Assembly: GCA_963707075.1 (NCBI GenBank)
Contig: CAVPOX010000015.1
Coordinates: 787,958 to 851,957 of the forward strand
Source of the DNA: CAXMQZ01 sp963707075
Lineage (GTDB): Bacteria > Acidobacteriota > Thermoanaerobaculia > Multivoradales > JAHEKO01
DNA length: 64,000 nt
Reading direction: 5' to 3'
Both the position numbers and the translations under genes were made by a program. Positions 42,453 through 51,448 of the stretch are shown one piece after another (position 1 is the first letter of the stretch; each line of letters opens with the position of its first letter). The notes below the pieces were generated by a model. The model saw only the letters and a program-made list of their open reading frames with translations, had not been told where the DNA came from and ran no database searches.

Positions 42453-43451
42453 ATGGTCCAGCAGTTCGTCCCTGACGACATCGTCGCGCTCGCTGAAGAG
42501 CGCGCAAGCGCCCGCGCCGCTGGAGATTGGGGCACCGCGGATGAGCTCAAGGGCCGTATCGAGGCGGCCGGCTGGCGCGTCGTTGACGAAGGCGTGGCCT
42601 TCGACCTGTCACCGGCGCGAGCAGCTGACGTGGTCGAGGACGGCCAGACCTTCTACGGCGCCGTGGAGTCGGTTCCGTCGCGCCTCCAGGAGCCGGCTTC
42701 CTGCGCGGCCACCGTCATCGTCACCGGCAGCTCGACGACCCTCTCCCCCGATGCGGCGATCAGCGCGCTCGAGGCCAGCCTGCCGCCGGGGACACAAGTG
42801 CTCGTCGTGGCTGACCGTGATACGGACGTCGCGGCCGGCCATCATGAGATCGTCCGCAGTGCGGCGCCCTTCGGTCCGGGCGATGCGCTGCAGGCAGGAT
42901 TGCGGCGTGCGGTCGGCGAGATCATCGTGGTCCTGGACCCCGCGCGTCTGCCTGACGGTGACATCGTGAGTCCGCTGGTGTCCGTATTGGCCGACGACAC
43001 GGTGGCCATCGTCGGCACGGACGGCCTGCTCTCGGATGATTTGCGCCGCTACAGACCCGCGGAACCGGGCGACGCTACGGCGTTGCGCTCAGGGTGTTAC
43101 GCCTTTCGCCGAGCCGATGCCAGCGCCCGGAGGCCGATGGATGCCCGCTTGCGCCTACCGGAGAGCGTCGCCACCTGGTTCAGCCTTGAACTGCGCGACG
43201 CAGGTCCCGACAGCACTCCGCGGCGCGCTGTTGCCCTCGATCTGCCCTTGCGAACGGGGGAGGCAGCGGTCGTGCCAGTCGATCAGGCCCGGATGGCCAG
43301 GCGCGACGCCTATCGCGTCGCTGAGCTGGTGCGCGGTCGTTCGTGGTTAGCGGTAAGCCGCCCACCACAGCGGCGGGTCGTAGGTGATGGGGCTCAAGAC
43401 CACGACGAGCAGGATGACGCCGACCAGGGCGAGCACGCCGCCGAGGCGTAG
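42453..43451 (+). CDS. CysRS C-terminal-like helix pair fused to a glycosyltransferase-like domain
   Basis: About 332 residues. Residues 1-55 (IVALAEERASARAAGDWGTA, then DELKGRIEAAGWRVVDEG) match the C-terminal helical segment of cysteinyl-tRNA synthetase, which normally reads ALIEERxxARxxxDFxxAD. After residue 75 comes a GT-A-like alpha/beta domain: LEASLPPGTQVLVVADRD, LQAGLRRAVGEIIVVLDPAR and VAIVGTDGLLSDDLRRYRP. No canonical DxD is seen, and catalytic competence is unclear. The open frame ends at 43451, but an indel near 43345 would end it at 43350, next to the convergent rhomboid stop. Confidence 0.6.
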   Translation: MVQQFVPDDIVALAEERASARAAGDWGTADELKGRIEAAGWRVVDEGVAFDLSPARAADVVEDGQTFYGAVESVPSRLQEPASCAATVIVTGSSTTLSPDAAISALEASLPPGTQVLVVADRDTDVAAGHHEIVRSAAPFGPGDALQAGLRRAVGEIIVVLDPARLPDGDIVSPLVSVLADDTVAIVGTDGLLSDDLRRYRPAEPGDATALRSGCYAFRRADASARRPMDARLRLPESVATWFSLELRDAGPDSTPRRAVALDLPLRTGEAAVVPVDQARMARRDAYRVAELVRGRSWLAVSRPPQRRVVGDGAQDHDEQDDADQGEHAAEA

Positions 43452-44609
43452 CCACCGCGTTCGTGCGATGGGATCGGCCGGGGGGTCGGTCGGCGACTGT
43501 GGACCACTCGATGTCGACGTCCGGGACCAGAACGATGCCAGGCGGGCGCCTTGCGGCACCACCAGGAAGCCCATCGCCGCACCAGCGAGCAAGCCGCCGA
43601 TATGGGCCGCATTGTCGATCTGAGGGATGGTGAAGCCGATCAGCAGGTTGATGCCGATGAGCAAGCCGATCTGCATGGTCAGGTTGCGGGCATTCCGGGT
43701 CAGCGCCGGTTGGTGGACACGGTCGGCCACGAGTAGTGCGCCGAACAGGCCGAAGACCCCGCCGCTGGCGCCCACTGCCAGGTTGGCCGAGGTGGCGTAG
43801 CTGGCGGCTGAACCGGCGGCGATACAGATGAGGTAGATGCTCAGGTAGCGCCATGGTCCGTAGAGCGACTCGACGATCGGTCCGATGATCCACAGGGCGT
43901 ACATGTTGAACATCAGGTGGATGATCGAACCGTGGACCAGGGCCACCGTCAACAGCCGCCAGTATTCGCCGGCCAGGTACACCCCGCCCTTGTCGAGCAG
44001 CAGCAGGTCCTCGAGCTCCGTCATGCCGCCGACGAGCGTGAGCAGGCTTACCAGCGAGGTGACCGCCAGGATGCCGTAGGTGACCGTCGGCTGGGCGATG
44101 CCATTGGCGCGGGTACGGCCGAACGCGCGCTGAGCGCCGCGTTCGTCGCCCGACTCCTTGCTCAGCCAGCCGACGCGGGACTGGATCTCGGCCTGCTCGG
44201 AGGCCGGAGCGCGGCGAGCCGCTTCGCGGTAGGCGCGTGCGGCACCCGGCATATCGTCACTTCGGACACGGGCGGCCGCCAGGGCCTTCCAGGCCCGCCA
44301 GGTGAGCTCATTCTCGGGCGCCTGGGTCGCCGTGATCCAGGCCTGCAAGGCGGCTGGCTCATCGTCGAGCCGATAGCGACACTCGGCCAGGCCGAGCAGG
44401 GCGGCGGTGTGGATGCTCGGATCGGCGCTACCCACGACACGGGCGAAGGAGCCCGCGGCAACGTCCCAGTCGCCCTGTTCGGCGAGCACCTGCCCGCGCT
44501 GCAGCAACTCGACCGCGACATCGCTAGCGAGGGGTCCGGCTCGTCCGGGATCAGGGGTGGAAGACGACTGGAAGTCGCCGCCCCAGCCCGGGGCAGCAGG
44601 GTCTGACAT
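43347..44609 (-). CDS. Rhomboid-family intramembrane serine protease with N-terminal TPR-like region
   Basis: A 420-residue intact protein. Residues 30-160 form TPR-like helix pairs (VELLQRGQVLAEQGDWDVAA and similar). The rhomboid core follows: VHGSIIHLMFNMYALWIIGP, the nucleophile in GASGGVFGLFGALL, and the catalytic His in DNAAHIGGLLAGAAMGFLV. Six to seven membrane segments are visible, with a last helix near the C-terminus. It cleaves membrane proteins within the bilayer. The TPR part may recruit substrates or partners. ATG 44609 begins MSDPAAPGWGG. Confidence 0.88.
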   Translation of the reverse strand: MSDPAAPGWGGDFQSSSTPDPGRAGPLASDVAVELLQRGQVLAEQGDWDVAAGSFARVVGSADPSIHTAALLGLAECRYRLDDEPAALQAWITATQAPENELTWRAWKALAAARVRSDDMPGAARAYREAARRAPASEQAEIQSRVGWLSKESGDERGAQRAFGRTRANGIAQPTVTYGILAVTSLVSLLTLVGGMTELEDLLLLDKGGVYLAGEYWRLLTVALVHGSIIHLMFNMYALWIIGPIVESLYGPWRYLSIYLICIAAGSAASYATSANLAVGASGGVFGLFGALLVADRVHQPALTRNARNLTMQIGLLIGINLLIGFTIPQIDNAAHIGGLLAGAAMGFLVVPQGARLASFWSRTSTSSGPQSPTDPPADPIARTRWLRLGGVLALVGVILLVVVLSPITYDPPLWWAAYR

Positions 44610-44689
44610 CCCCCTGACTGTACTCGGCCCTGCCGGATCAGGCCGTGAGTGGCCGTACAGCTGCAGCCCGGCTGGCTGCCGGAGTGGCG

Positions 44690-45371
44690 TCAGCGACCCA
44701 GGTCGAGGGCCAGCTGGTCCTTGGGAGTCCTCTTGACGCGGCGATGTCGCACCGCTCCGGGGACCGGGCGAGACTGCCTGGTCACACCTTCCGCCAACAG
44801 TGGCTCGCCGATCTGGGATGCCAGCTGCTCCGCGAGTGGCCACCAGTCGTGGTGCTCGGTGATCCCGGAGGCCGGCTGGATCAGCAGTCGGTCGGCTGCT
44901 ACCAGCCGCGGCAGCCGTTCATCGAGGATGGCCTCGATCTCGTCACGGAAGCGGTCGTTGGTCGAGCGGACGCCGTCGGCCCGGATTCTCCACGTCAGGG
45001 GTCAGCCGGACCACCAGGTCATAGGTGCGTGACCAGGCTGCCACCAACGCCGTCGCCTCGAAGCGATCGTCGCCTCCGCAGGCACGCAGGTAGTAGGCGA
45101 AATTGTCCATCACGCCACGGTCGGTGACCAAGCACTCGGCCTTCTGGGCCAGCTCCAACTCGCGCCGGATCTGGGAGGCCAGGACCCACAGCTGGGCTTC
45201 ACAGGTGGCGGCTTCATTGATGCCCAGGGGATTGTCGCGAACGACCTCACGCGCGAATTCGACCGACCGCCCGGCCTGCTGGATGGCACTTGCGAATGCC
45301 AGCGCGGCAGTCGTCTTGCGGATGCCATGCGAGCCGATGAAGGCGATCTTTGCGTTGCGAGACCAAGGCAC
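44690..45371 (-). CDS. NadR-like AAA ATPase/kinase with altered P-loop
   Basis: About 227 residues, with one frame correction near 44990. The N-terminus IAFIGSHGIRKTTAALAFAS is a P-loop of the NadR/thymidylate-kinase-like type. TDRGVMDNFAYYLRACGG is the DRx lid region, and the C-terminus reads RTPKDQLALDLGR. In the Walker A loop the invariant Gly before Lys is Arg (GIRKT for GxGKT), a single-base change from GGC to CGC. Function is not assigned. The GTG start at 45371 shares a divergent promoter with the LLM oxidoreductase. Confidence 0.65.
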
Positions 45372-45377
45372 CTACGG

Positions 45378-45389
45378 ATGCTATAGCCT
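45378..45389. promoter_or_regulatory. Bidirectional leaderless promoter
   Basis: Centred on the palindrome GCTATAGC (45380-45387). TAGCCT (45384-45389, plus) ends seven bases before the ATG at 45397. TAGCAT (45383-45378, minus) ends six bases before the GTG at 45371. Only 25 bases separate the two start codons, and neither gene has a ribosome site. Confidence 0.55.
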
Positions 45390-45396
45390 CAGGCCC

Positions 45397-46363
45397 ATGA
45401 CCACACATCGCGACCGCTATCCCATCCGTGTCGGCGTACTCGTCTGGCCGCAACAGACGGACTGGGCCCAGATGTCTGGCTTCGCACGCCTGGCCGACGA
45501 CGTCGGCATCGACTCCCTGTGGACCTGGGACCATCTCCACGCCATCGTGGGTGACCCGCTGCAGCCGATCTACGAGGGTTGGACCACCCTGGCCGCATGG
45601 GCCGCGGAGACCAAGCGCATCGACATCGGGCTGATGGTCGGCGCCAACACCTTCCGTAACCCGGGCCTGACGCTGAAGTCGGCGATCACCGTGGACCACA
45701 TCAGCGCTGGACGGACGTGGCTGGGCCTGGGTGGTGCCTGGTTCGAGTACGAACACATCGCCAATGGCATCGATTTCGGCAGCGGCTTCGGGCAGCGGCT
45801 CGACTGGCTCGACGAGGCCGTCGAGGCCATCACACGTGTCGCGGCGGGCGAAGTGGTGACCTCCAGCGCGGATGGCCGCTACGACTTCCAGGCCTTGGAG
45901 CATCATCCCCTGCCGTATCGGGGAGTCGGCCAGCTACCCCTCATGATCGGTGGCTCCGGCGAGAAGAAGACGCTGCGCACCGTCGCCAGGTTCGCCCAGG
46001 CCTGGAACACTGGAGGCACCGCGGACAAGCTGCGACACAAGGCCGAGGTCCTGCGCCGTCACTGTGATGCGGTCGGCCGTGACCCGCTTGACATCGAGTT
46101 CACCACCATCCGAATTCGCGGTCCTTCGCGATGATCGCGACGAGGCCGCCAGGGTCCTGACCGAGCAGCTCGCCAACAACGGCAAGGCGCATGAGGTCGA
46201 CCTTGCTGTCGATTTCCTGGGCTCGGAGGAGCAGGTGGCCGCACAGTGGCGCGCCAGCCTCGAGCTGGGCTTCACGCACCTCATCGTCGACCTGCCGTCC
46301 CCATTCGACCGCGAGACCGTCGAGCGGTTGCCGCGCCTGCGGGAGCTCGTCGCCAACGGCTGA
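45397..46363 (+). CDS. LLM-class (F420-type) flavin-dependent oxidoreductase
   Basis: About 322 residues, with one frame change near 46110. It is a luciferase-like TIM-barrel: RVGVLVWPQQTDWAQMSGFA, SLWTWDHLHAIVGD, WAAETKRIDIGLMVGANTFR (non-prolyl cis-peptide region), ISAGRTWLGLGGAWFEYEH and LPLMIGGSGEKKTLRTVARF. Relatives use F420H2 or FMNH2, and the sequence type is common in F420-producing phyla. The substrate is unknown. It is leaderless or nearly so and divergent from the NadR-like gene. Confidence 0.88.
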
Positions 46364-46445
46364 GCGCTGCGGTCGCTTGCCCGGGCGCCTATGCTGGCCG
46401 CAGCGACGTGGGGGCAGAGTCGGTCGCTCGTAACGAGGTACACCC

Positions 46446-46823
46446 GTGGCCGAACATCCTACGACCGCGTTGGTCCGAGAAGCCATCGCCGCGCTCAACG
46501 CCGGAGACTACGAGTCCTTCGGCGACCTCGTCCACGATGATGTCGTGTGGCACGTCATCGGCAGCGCCGAGCCTGTGCGAGGCAAGGCCGCCATGGCCGA
46601 GGGTCTCGGTGGCGGTAGCAGCGACTTCACCATCACCGCGGAGCTGCACGATGTCACCGCCAGTGACGACCATGTCGTCGCACTGGTGAAGGCGCATGCC
46701 ACCAAGGGCAGTGAGAGCCTCGACTACAACACGGCTGAGATCTTCCATGTGCGCGACGGCAAGGTCACCGAGCGCTGGGCCTTCTCGGACGACACCGCCC
46801 GCATCAACGAGTTCTTCGGCTAG
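46446..46823 (+). CDS. SnoaL-like/NTF2-fold protein
   Basis: A 125-residue intact protein with the NTF2-like cone: ALVREAIAALNAGDYESFGD, LVHDDVVWHVIG, then TAEIFHVRDGKVTERWAFSD. Members are small isomerases, hydrolases or ligand-binding proteins. The GTG start at 46446 follows AACGAGG. A TATGCT at 46394 may be its promoter -10. Its stop TAG overlaps the stop of the convergent membrane protein gene (CTAG). Confidence 0.85.
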   Translation: MAEHPTTALVREAIAALNAGDYESFGDLVHDDVVWHVIGSAEPVRGKAAMAEGLGGGSSDFTITAELHDVTASDDHVVALVKAHATKGSESLDYNTAEIFHVRDGKVTERWAFSDDTARINEFFG

Positions 46824-47446
46824 GCGGTCCTGCGACCGAGGTCGCGCGCAAGGCTGACCATCCAGCCGATCAGCGCGACCACCAGCGGGCCACCGAAGAC
46901 CAGGGACAGGGTCGGCGTGTCCATTGACACGAGCGGGATGGCGACTGCGGTCACGATGGCAGCCAGCACGAAGGTGAATGCCCACCAACCCACCGGGCGT
47001 GCCAGGGTGCCCGTTCGCAGTGCCAGCACCCCGGTGCCGCCCAGCCACGCGAGCGTGGGCAGGATGCCGATCGTGCCGGTGGTGAACGAGGCCTGCAGGT
47101 CGATCAGCCTGACCACCAGTGCGATCTGCCCGGCGGCCATCACGACGATGCCGACCAGCGCCAGCACGGTCAGGGCGGACAACCAGCTCCCGGCTGTCTC
47201 GCCTGCCACGCGCCGGACTGACAGGACCGCCGGCACGAGCAACAGGACAGTCGCCGCCACGAGCAGGTCGTTGACCGGTCCCCAGAAGTCGCCGGCTCCA
47301 CCGAAGTACAGCGAGATGGCGACCGTGGCGAGCACCATCGCACCCAGTGAGGCGTAGAGCGCACGACTGGCTGATCGCGGTCTCGGTGCCAGCCAAGCTC
47401 GTGACTCGGCCTGATAGCCAGCGGCGGGAACGAGTCCATCAGTCAT
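46820..47446 (-). CDS. Membrane protein of unknown function with about six helices
   Basis: A 208-residue intact hydrophobic protein. Residues 1-30 are a polar cytoplasmic tail, followed by roughly six membrane segments (for example SLGAMVLATVAISLYFGGAG and VLALVGIVVMAAGQIALVVR). No catalytic motif or known family is recognised. The ATG at 47446 has TGGAGG seven bases upstream. It stands between the SnoaL-like gene and a TetR gene and may be regulated by the latter (inference). Confidence 0.75.
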   Translation of the reverse strand: MTDGLVPAAGYQAESRAWLAPRPRSASRALYASLGAMVLATVAISLYFGGAGDFWGPVNDLLVAATVLLLVPAVLSVRRVAGETAGSWLSALTVLALVGIVVMAAGQIALVVRLIDLQASFTTGTIGILPTLAWLGGTGVLALRTGTLARPVGWWAFTFVLAAIVTAVAIPLVSMDTPTLSLVFGGPLVVALIGWMVSLARDLGRRTA

Positions 47447-47519
47447 AGGTCGCCTCCAGAGCTTCGGATCTTCTGCGCACCCGAGGCTATGGCCAGCGCG
47501 ACCGAATCGGCGGCCTCTT

Positions 47520-48206
47520 CTATTCGGAAGTGCTCAGCCCATGCCCGGAAGGCGCCAGCGACGAATCGAACCGGACAGCCTGCACGAACTCGGGCACCAA
47601 GCCCGCCCGGAGCACCGCCACCATGCGCTCCTGCTGGACGGTCATGACATCTTCGTCGAGGGCGGTCACCGAGCTCCCGGCCAGCGATGCCAGCACGTCT
47701 CGGGCCAACCGCTCAGCCGAGGGCCGCTCGATCCGGGGTGCCGCGGCGCAGATGAGTCGCCCGAAGACGGCCTCACCCTCCTTGAATCCTGCTGCGCGCA
47801 TGTCAGGGTCGGCACCCCCATGGATCTCCTCGTGGAGACTGAGGGCCAGCATCCAGATCGGGAACATCGCGGTGGACATCTCAAGCAAAGCCTGCAACTG
47901 CAGCAGCGGATCGATGTCGGGATCGACAAAGGCATTGTCCCAATCGATCGATGGAGACGTCAGCGGGTACGTCGCCATCTCGGCCTTGGAACCGAAGTAG
48001 TGATACAGCGATGATGGGCTCAGGTGGCAGGCGTGAGCCAGCGCCTTGATGGTCGCTCCGCGGTAGCCGTGCTTCTCAAAGACCGGAGCGGCCAGCACGT
48101 ACAGGTACATCTTGTGGCCGTAAGGCTCCGTCGCTGCGAGTTCGATGTTGCGCCATGGCCGGATGACAGGTACACCGCGCATGTGCTCCTGCGCGTCCAG
48201 AGGCAT
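47520..48206 (-). CDS. TetR-family transcriptional regulator
   Basis: About 228 residues in one frame. The HTH is GATIKALAHACHLSPSSLYH followed by YFGSKAEMATYPL, the typical TetR recognition pair. The C-terminal domain is all-helical with SLHEEIHGGADPD. The open frame extends to 48311, but the ATG at 48206 (MPLDAQEHMRGVPV) has GGAAG upstream and avoids overlap with pgm. It lies 19 bases after pgm on the same strand. Confidence 0.85.
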   Translation of the reverse strand: MPLDAQEHMRGVPVIRPWRNIELAATEPYGHKMYLYVLAAPVFEKHGYRGATIKALAHACHLSPSSLYHYFGSKAEMATYPLTSPSIDWDNAFVDPDIDPLLQLQALLEMSTAMFPIWMLALSLHEEIHGGADPDMRAAGFKEGEAVFGRLICAAAPRIERPSAERLARDVLASLAGSSVTALDEDVMTVQQERMVAVLRAGLVPEFVQAVRFDSSLAPSGHGLSTSE

Positions 48207-48225
48207 CAGGCTTCCGCCGTGAGCG

Positions 48226-49878
48226 TCATGTCGCGAGGGCGTCTGCCACGACTGTCTGTGCGTCAGCGATGATGCGGGCCAGGTGGGCCTCGCCTTCGAA
48301 CGATTCGGCATAGAGCTTGGTGACGTTCTCGGTGCCCGATGGCCGCGCCGCGAACCAGCCCTGGTCGGTCACCACCTTCAGACCGCCGATGGAGGCGCCG
48401 TTGCCGGGGGCGTCGGTCAGCTTGGCCGTGATCGGCATGTCCGGCCAGCTCGGTGGCGCTGCACCTGTCGGGTCTCAGCGCCCCCAGGGCTGCCTTCTCC
48501 TCGGGCGTGGCCGGGGCGTCGATGCGCTTGTAGACCGGGGCTCCGAAGCGCTCGGTCAAGCCTGCGTAGGTCGCGCCCGGATCGTGCCCCGTCCGGGCGG
48601 TCATCTCGGCCGCCAGCAGGCAGGCGATGATGCCGTCCTTGTCGGTCGACCAGGGCTGTCCATCGCGACGCAGGAACGACATGCCCGCGCTCTCCTCGCC
48701 GCCGAATGCGACAGACCCGTCAAGCAATCCGTCGACGAACCACTTGAAGCCGACGGGGACCTCGTAGAGTCGTCGGCCCAGCGATGCTGCGATGCGGTCC
48801 TGCATGCTCGAGGACACCAGCGTCTTGCCGATGGCCGCCGTCTGCGCCCCAGGCTCGCGCACCGCCGAAGAGGTAGGACGCGGCCGCGGCGAGGTAGTGA
48901 TTGGGGTTGAGCAGACCGGCCTCGGGGTGACGACACCGAAGCGGTCGGCGTCGGCATCGTTGCCGAGTGCCAGGTCGAAGTCATCTCGCAGGCTCGATCA
49001 GGCGGGCCATGGCGTACGGCGACGACGGGTCCATCCGGATCTTGCCGTCCCAGTCGACGGTCATGAACCCGAACGTGGGATCGATCGCATCGTTGGTGAT
49101 GGCTCAGGTCGATGTCGTGCCGCTCGGCGATGGCGTCCCAGTAGTCGACGGCGGCACCGCCCAGCGGATCGACGCCGATCCGCAAGCCCGAGCCGAGCGA
49201 TGGCGGCCGATATCGATGACCGCGCCGAGGTCGCCGACGTAGCGTGCCCATGAAGTCGTAGCGCGGTGGCTGCGGCGCGCGCTCGCTCGCCACGGGCATG
49301 CGGGCGACGCCGGCCAGGCCGTCACGCAGCAGCTGGTTGGCGGCGTCCTCGATGGCGCCGGTCATGGCCGCGTCGGCCGGGCCACCCGTGGGCGGGTTGT
49401 ACTTGAAGCCGCCATCGGCGGGCGGATTGTGCGACGGCGTGACCACGATGCCGTCGGCCAAGGCGCCTGGGGGTGCTCCCGGTTCCAGGTCAGGATGGCG
49501 TGGGAGATGGCCGGCGTCGGCGTGTAGCCGTCGGCCTGATCGACGCGGACGTCGACGCCGGCAGCGACCAGCACCTCGAGCGCGGTGCGCAAGGCCGGTT
49601 CGCTGAGAGGCCGTGCGTGTCACGCCCGATGAACAGCGGGCCCTCGATGCCCTCCGCGCGGCGGAAGGCACAGATGGCCGCGGTCGTGGCGACGATGTGG
49701 TCCTCGTTGAAGGCCGTATCGAGCGACGAGCCACGGTGACCGCTGACGTGCCGAACGCCACCCGCTGCGCGGCGACCCCGGCGTCGGGCTGCAGCCCGTA
49801 GTAGGCGTCGATCAGCGCGACCATATCGACGAGCATCGACGCCTCGGCCGGCTTGCCGGCCAGATCGCTCGTCGTCAT
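48226..49878 (-). CDS. pgm: Phosphoglucomutase (alpha-D-glucose phosphate specific)
   Basis: About 550 residues, stitched over many frame changes. Motifs in order: the phosphoserine loop IVVTPSHNPPADGGFKYNPP, the magnesium loop GNDADADRFGVV, the sugar-binding FGGEESAGMSFLRRDG and the phosphate-binding PSGTENVTKLYAESFE. It interconverts glucose 1- and 6-phosphate. The start is ATG 49878 (MTTSDLAGKP), with GGAAGGAG eight bases upstream. The length and motif set match the E. coli Pgm type rather than ManB-type enzymes. The 242-base gap to the next gene is divergent and probably holds both promoters. Confidence 0.88.
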
Positions 49879-50120
49879 CTGCAACTCCTTCCCCTGCGCT
49901 GGCCTGTACGTGGCTGTCGAGCCATGCTAGCCCAGTACGGACGCCGCGACGCTGCGTCCCGTCGCGCCCGGCACGATGCACGCCGTCTGCCGCGCCAGAT
50001 TGGTCCCGAAATGTTGCCGAAGTGAACCGCCGTCGCACGGCTGCGGCGGCGTATCGTGCAGGTGACCGGGGGCGGCAGGTTCGGCCTCCCGATGCGCTAT
50101 GTATCAGGAGGGTCTATCGA

Positions 50121-51356
50121 ATGACGATGCGACCGTGGGCACGGCTCGCGCGCATCAGCCATTGCTGGCGCACTGGTGGCAACCGCGATCGGGACCGGCG
50201 GGGCGTCGATCGTCGACCGCACAGGATGAAGCCGAGCGGATTGACGTTCGGCATGATCCTGGTCGGGCCGCAGGACGACCGCGGCTGGAGTCAGGCACAC
50301 CGCGAGGCGGGCGAGTACCTCGAGGAGCAGCTCGGCGCCAAGATGATCCTGCTCGACAAGGTGAATAGCGCCGACCGACCGGAGCTCACCGTCGACCAGG
50401 TCGGCCCGCGACATGGTCGACCAGGGCGCACAGCTCGTCTTCATGACCTCGGACGACATGAAGGACGGCGCCCTCGAGGCCGCCGAGCAGTTCCCCGACG
50501 TCCCCATGATCTGGTCGTCCGGCGACAATGCCTGGGCTGACGGCCAGGACTACCGCCCCGACCTCGCCAACCTCGGCAACGTGATGGGCGAGATGGAGTA
50601 CGGCAAGATGATCGCCGGCTGCAGCGCCGCGCTCACCAGCGAGAGCCGGCAACATCGGCTACGTCGGCCCGCTCATCAACGACGAGACGCGTCGGCTGGT
50701 GAATTCGGCCTACCTCGGGCGCTCGCTATTGCTGGGAGGACGTGCTCGGCAACGACGCCGCCGACCTGACGTTCGGGGTCGACTGGATCGGGTTCTGGTT
50801 CAACATCCCAGGCGTCACGCTCGATCCAACGCTCGTCGCCAACGACTTCATCGACGGTGGCGCTGACGTGCTCATCTCGGGCATCGACACGACCGAGGCA
50901 CTCGTCGTCGCCGGCCAGCGTGCCGCTGACGGCGACGCCGTCTGGGCCATCCCCTACGACTATCGTCGACGCCTGCGACACGGCACCGGAGGTCTGCCTC
51001 GGCACGCCCTGGTTCAACTGGGGACCCGCCTACCTCGAGATCGCCCAGAGCGTCATCGACGGCACGTTCGAGGCCGACCTTCCAGTGGCTGCCCCCGGAC
51101 TGGACCGACCTCAACGATCCGGCGACGACGGCGGTCGGCTACGTCAAGGGTCCCGCCCTGAGCGAGGATGCCGCCACAGGCGCTCGACGCGTTCATCGCC
51201 GGTCTCGCCGACGGATCGATCGACCTGTGGGCCGGTCCGCTCAACAACCAGGACGGCTCCGTCTGGCTCGCCGAGGGCGAGACCGCGACGCCGCAGCAGA
51301 TCTGGTACACGAAGCAGTTGCTCGAGGGCATCGACGGCGCCAGCGAAGCCTCGTAG
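50121..51356 (+). CDS. BMP-family ABC transporter binding protein
   Basis: About 410 residues, with frame corrections near 50170, 50225, 50405, 50645, 50730, 50970, 51085 and 51170. The basic start MTMRPWARLARI leads into a hydrophobic export signal. The BMP core follows: GLTFGMILVGPQDDRGWSQA, LVFMTSDDMKDGALEAAEQF, GVDWIGFWFNIPG and DVLISGIDTTEALVVAGQRA. The family (TmpC/PnrA/NupN-like) binds purine nucleosides or related compounds. AGGAGG precedes the ATG. A hairpin separates it from the ATPase gene. Confidence 0.85.
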
Positions 51357-51386
51357 GCCACGGCTCACCAGTCCCTAGATCCGACC

Positions 51387-51413
51387 ACGGGGAGGCCAGC
51401 AGAGCCTCCCCGT
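51387..51413 (+). promoter_or_regulatory. Hairpin between binding-protein and ATPase genes
   Basis: A perfect 10-base stem ACGGGGAGGC/GCCTCCCCGT with a 7-base loop, 30 bases after the binding-protein stop and 35 before the ATPase ATG. It has no U-run, so it could be a partial terminator or a 3' stabiliser giving more binding protein than transporter. Confidence 0.65.
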
Positions 51414-51448
51414 TCGGGCTTCTCAGGCGTCTCATCCACGGGAGGAAC

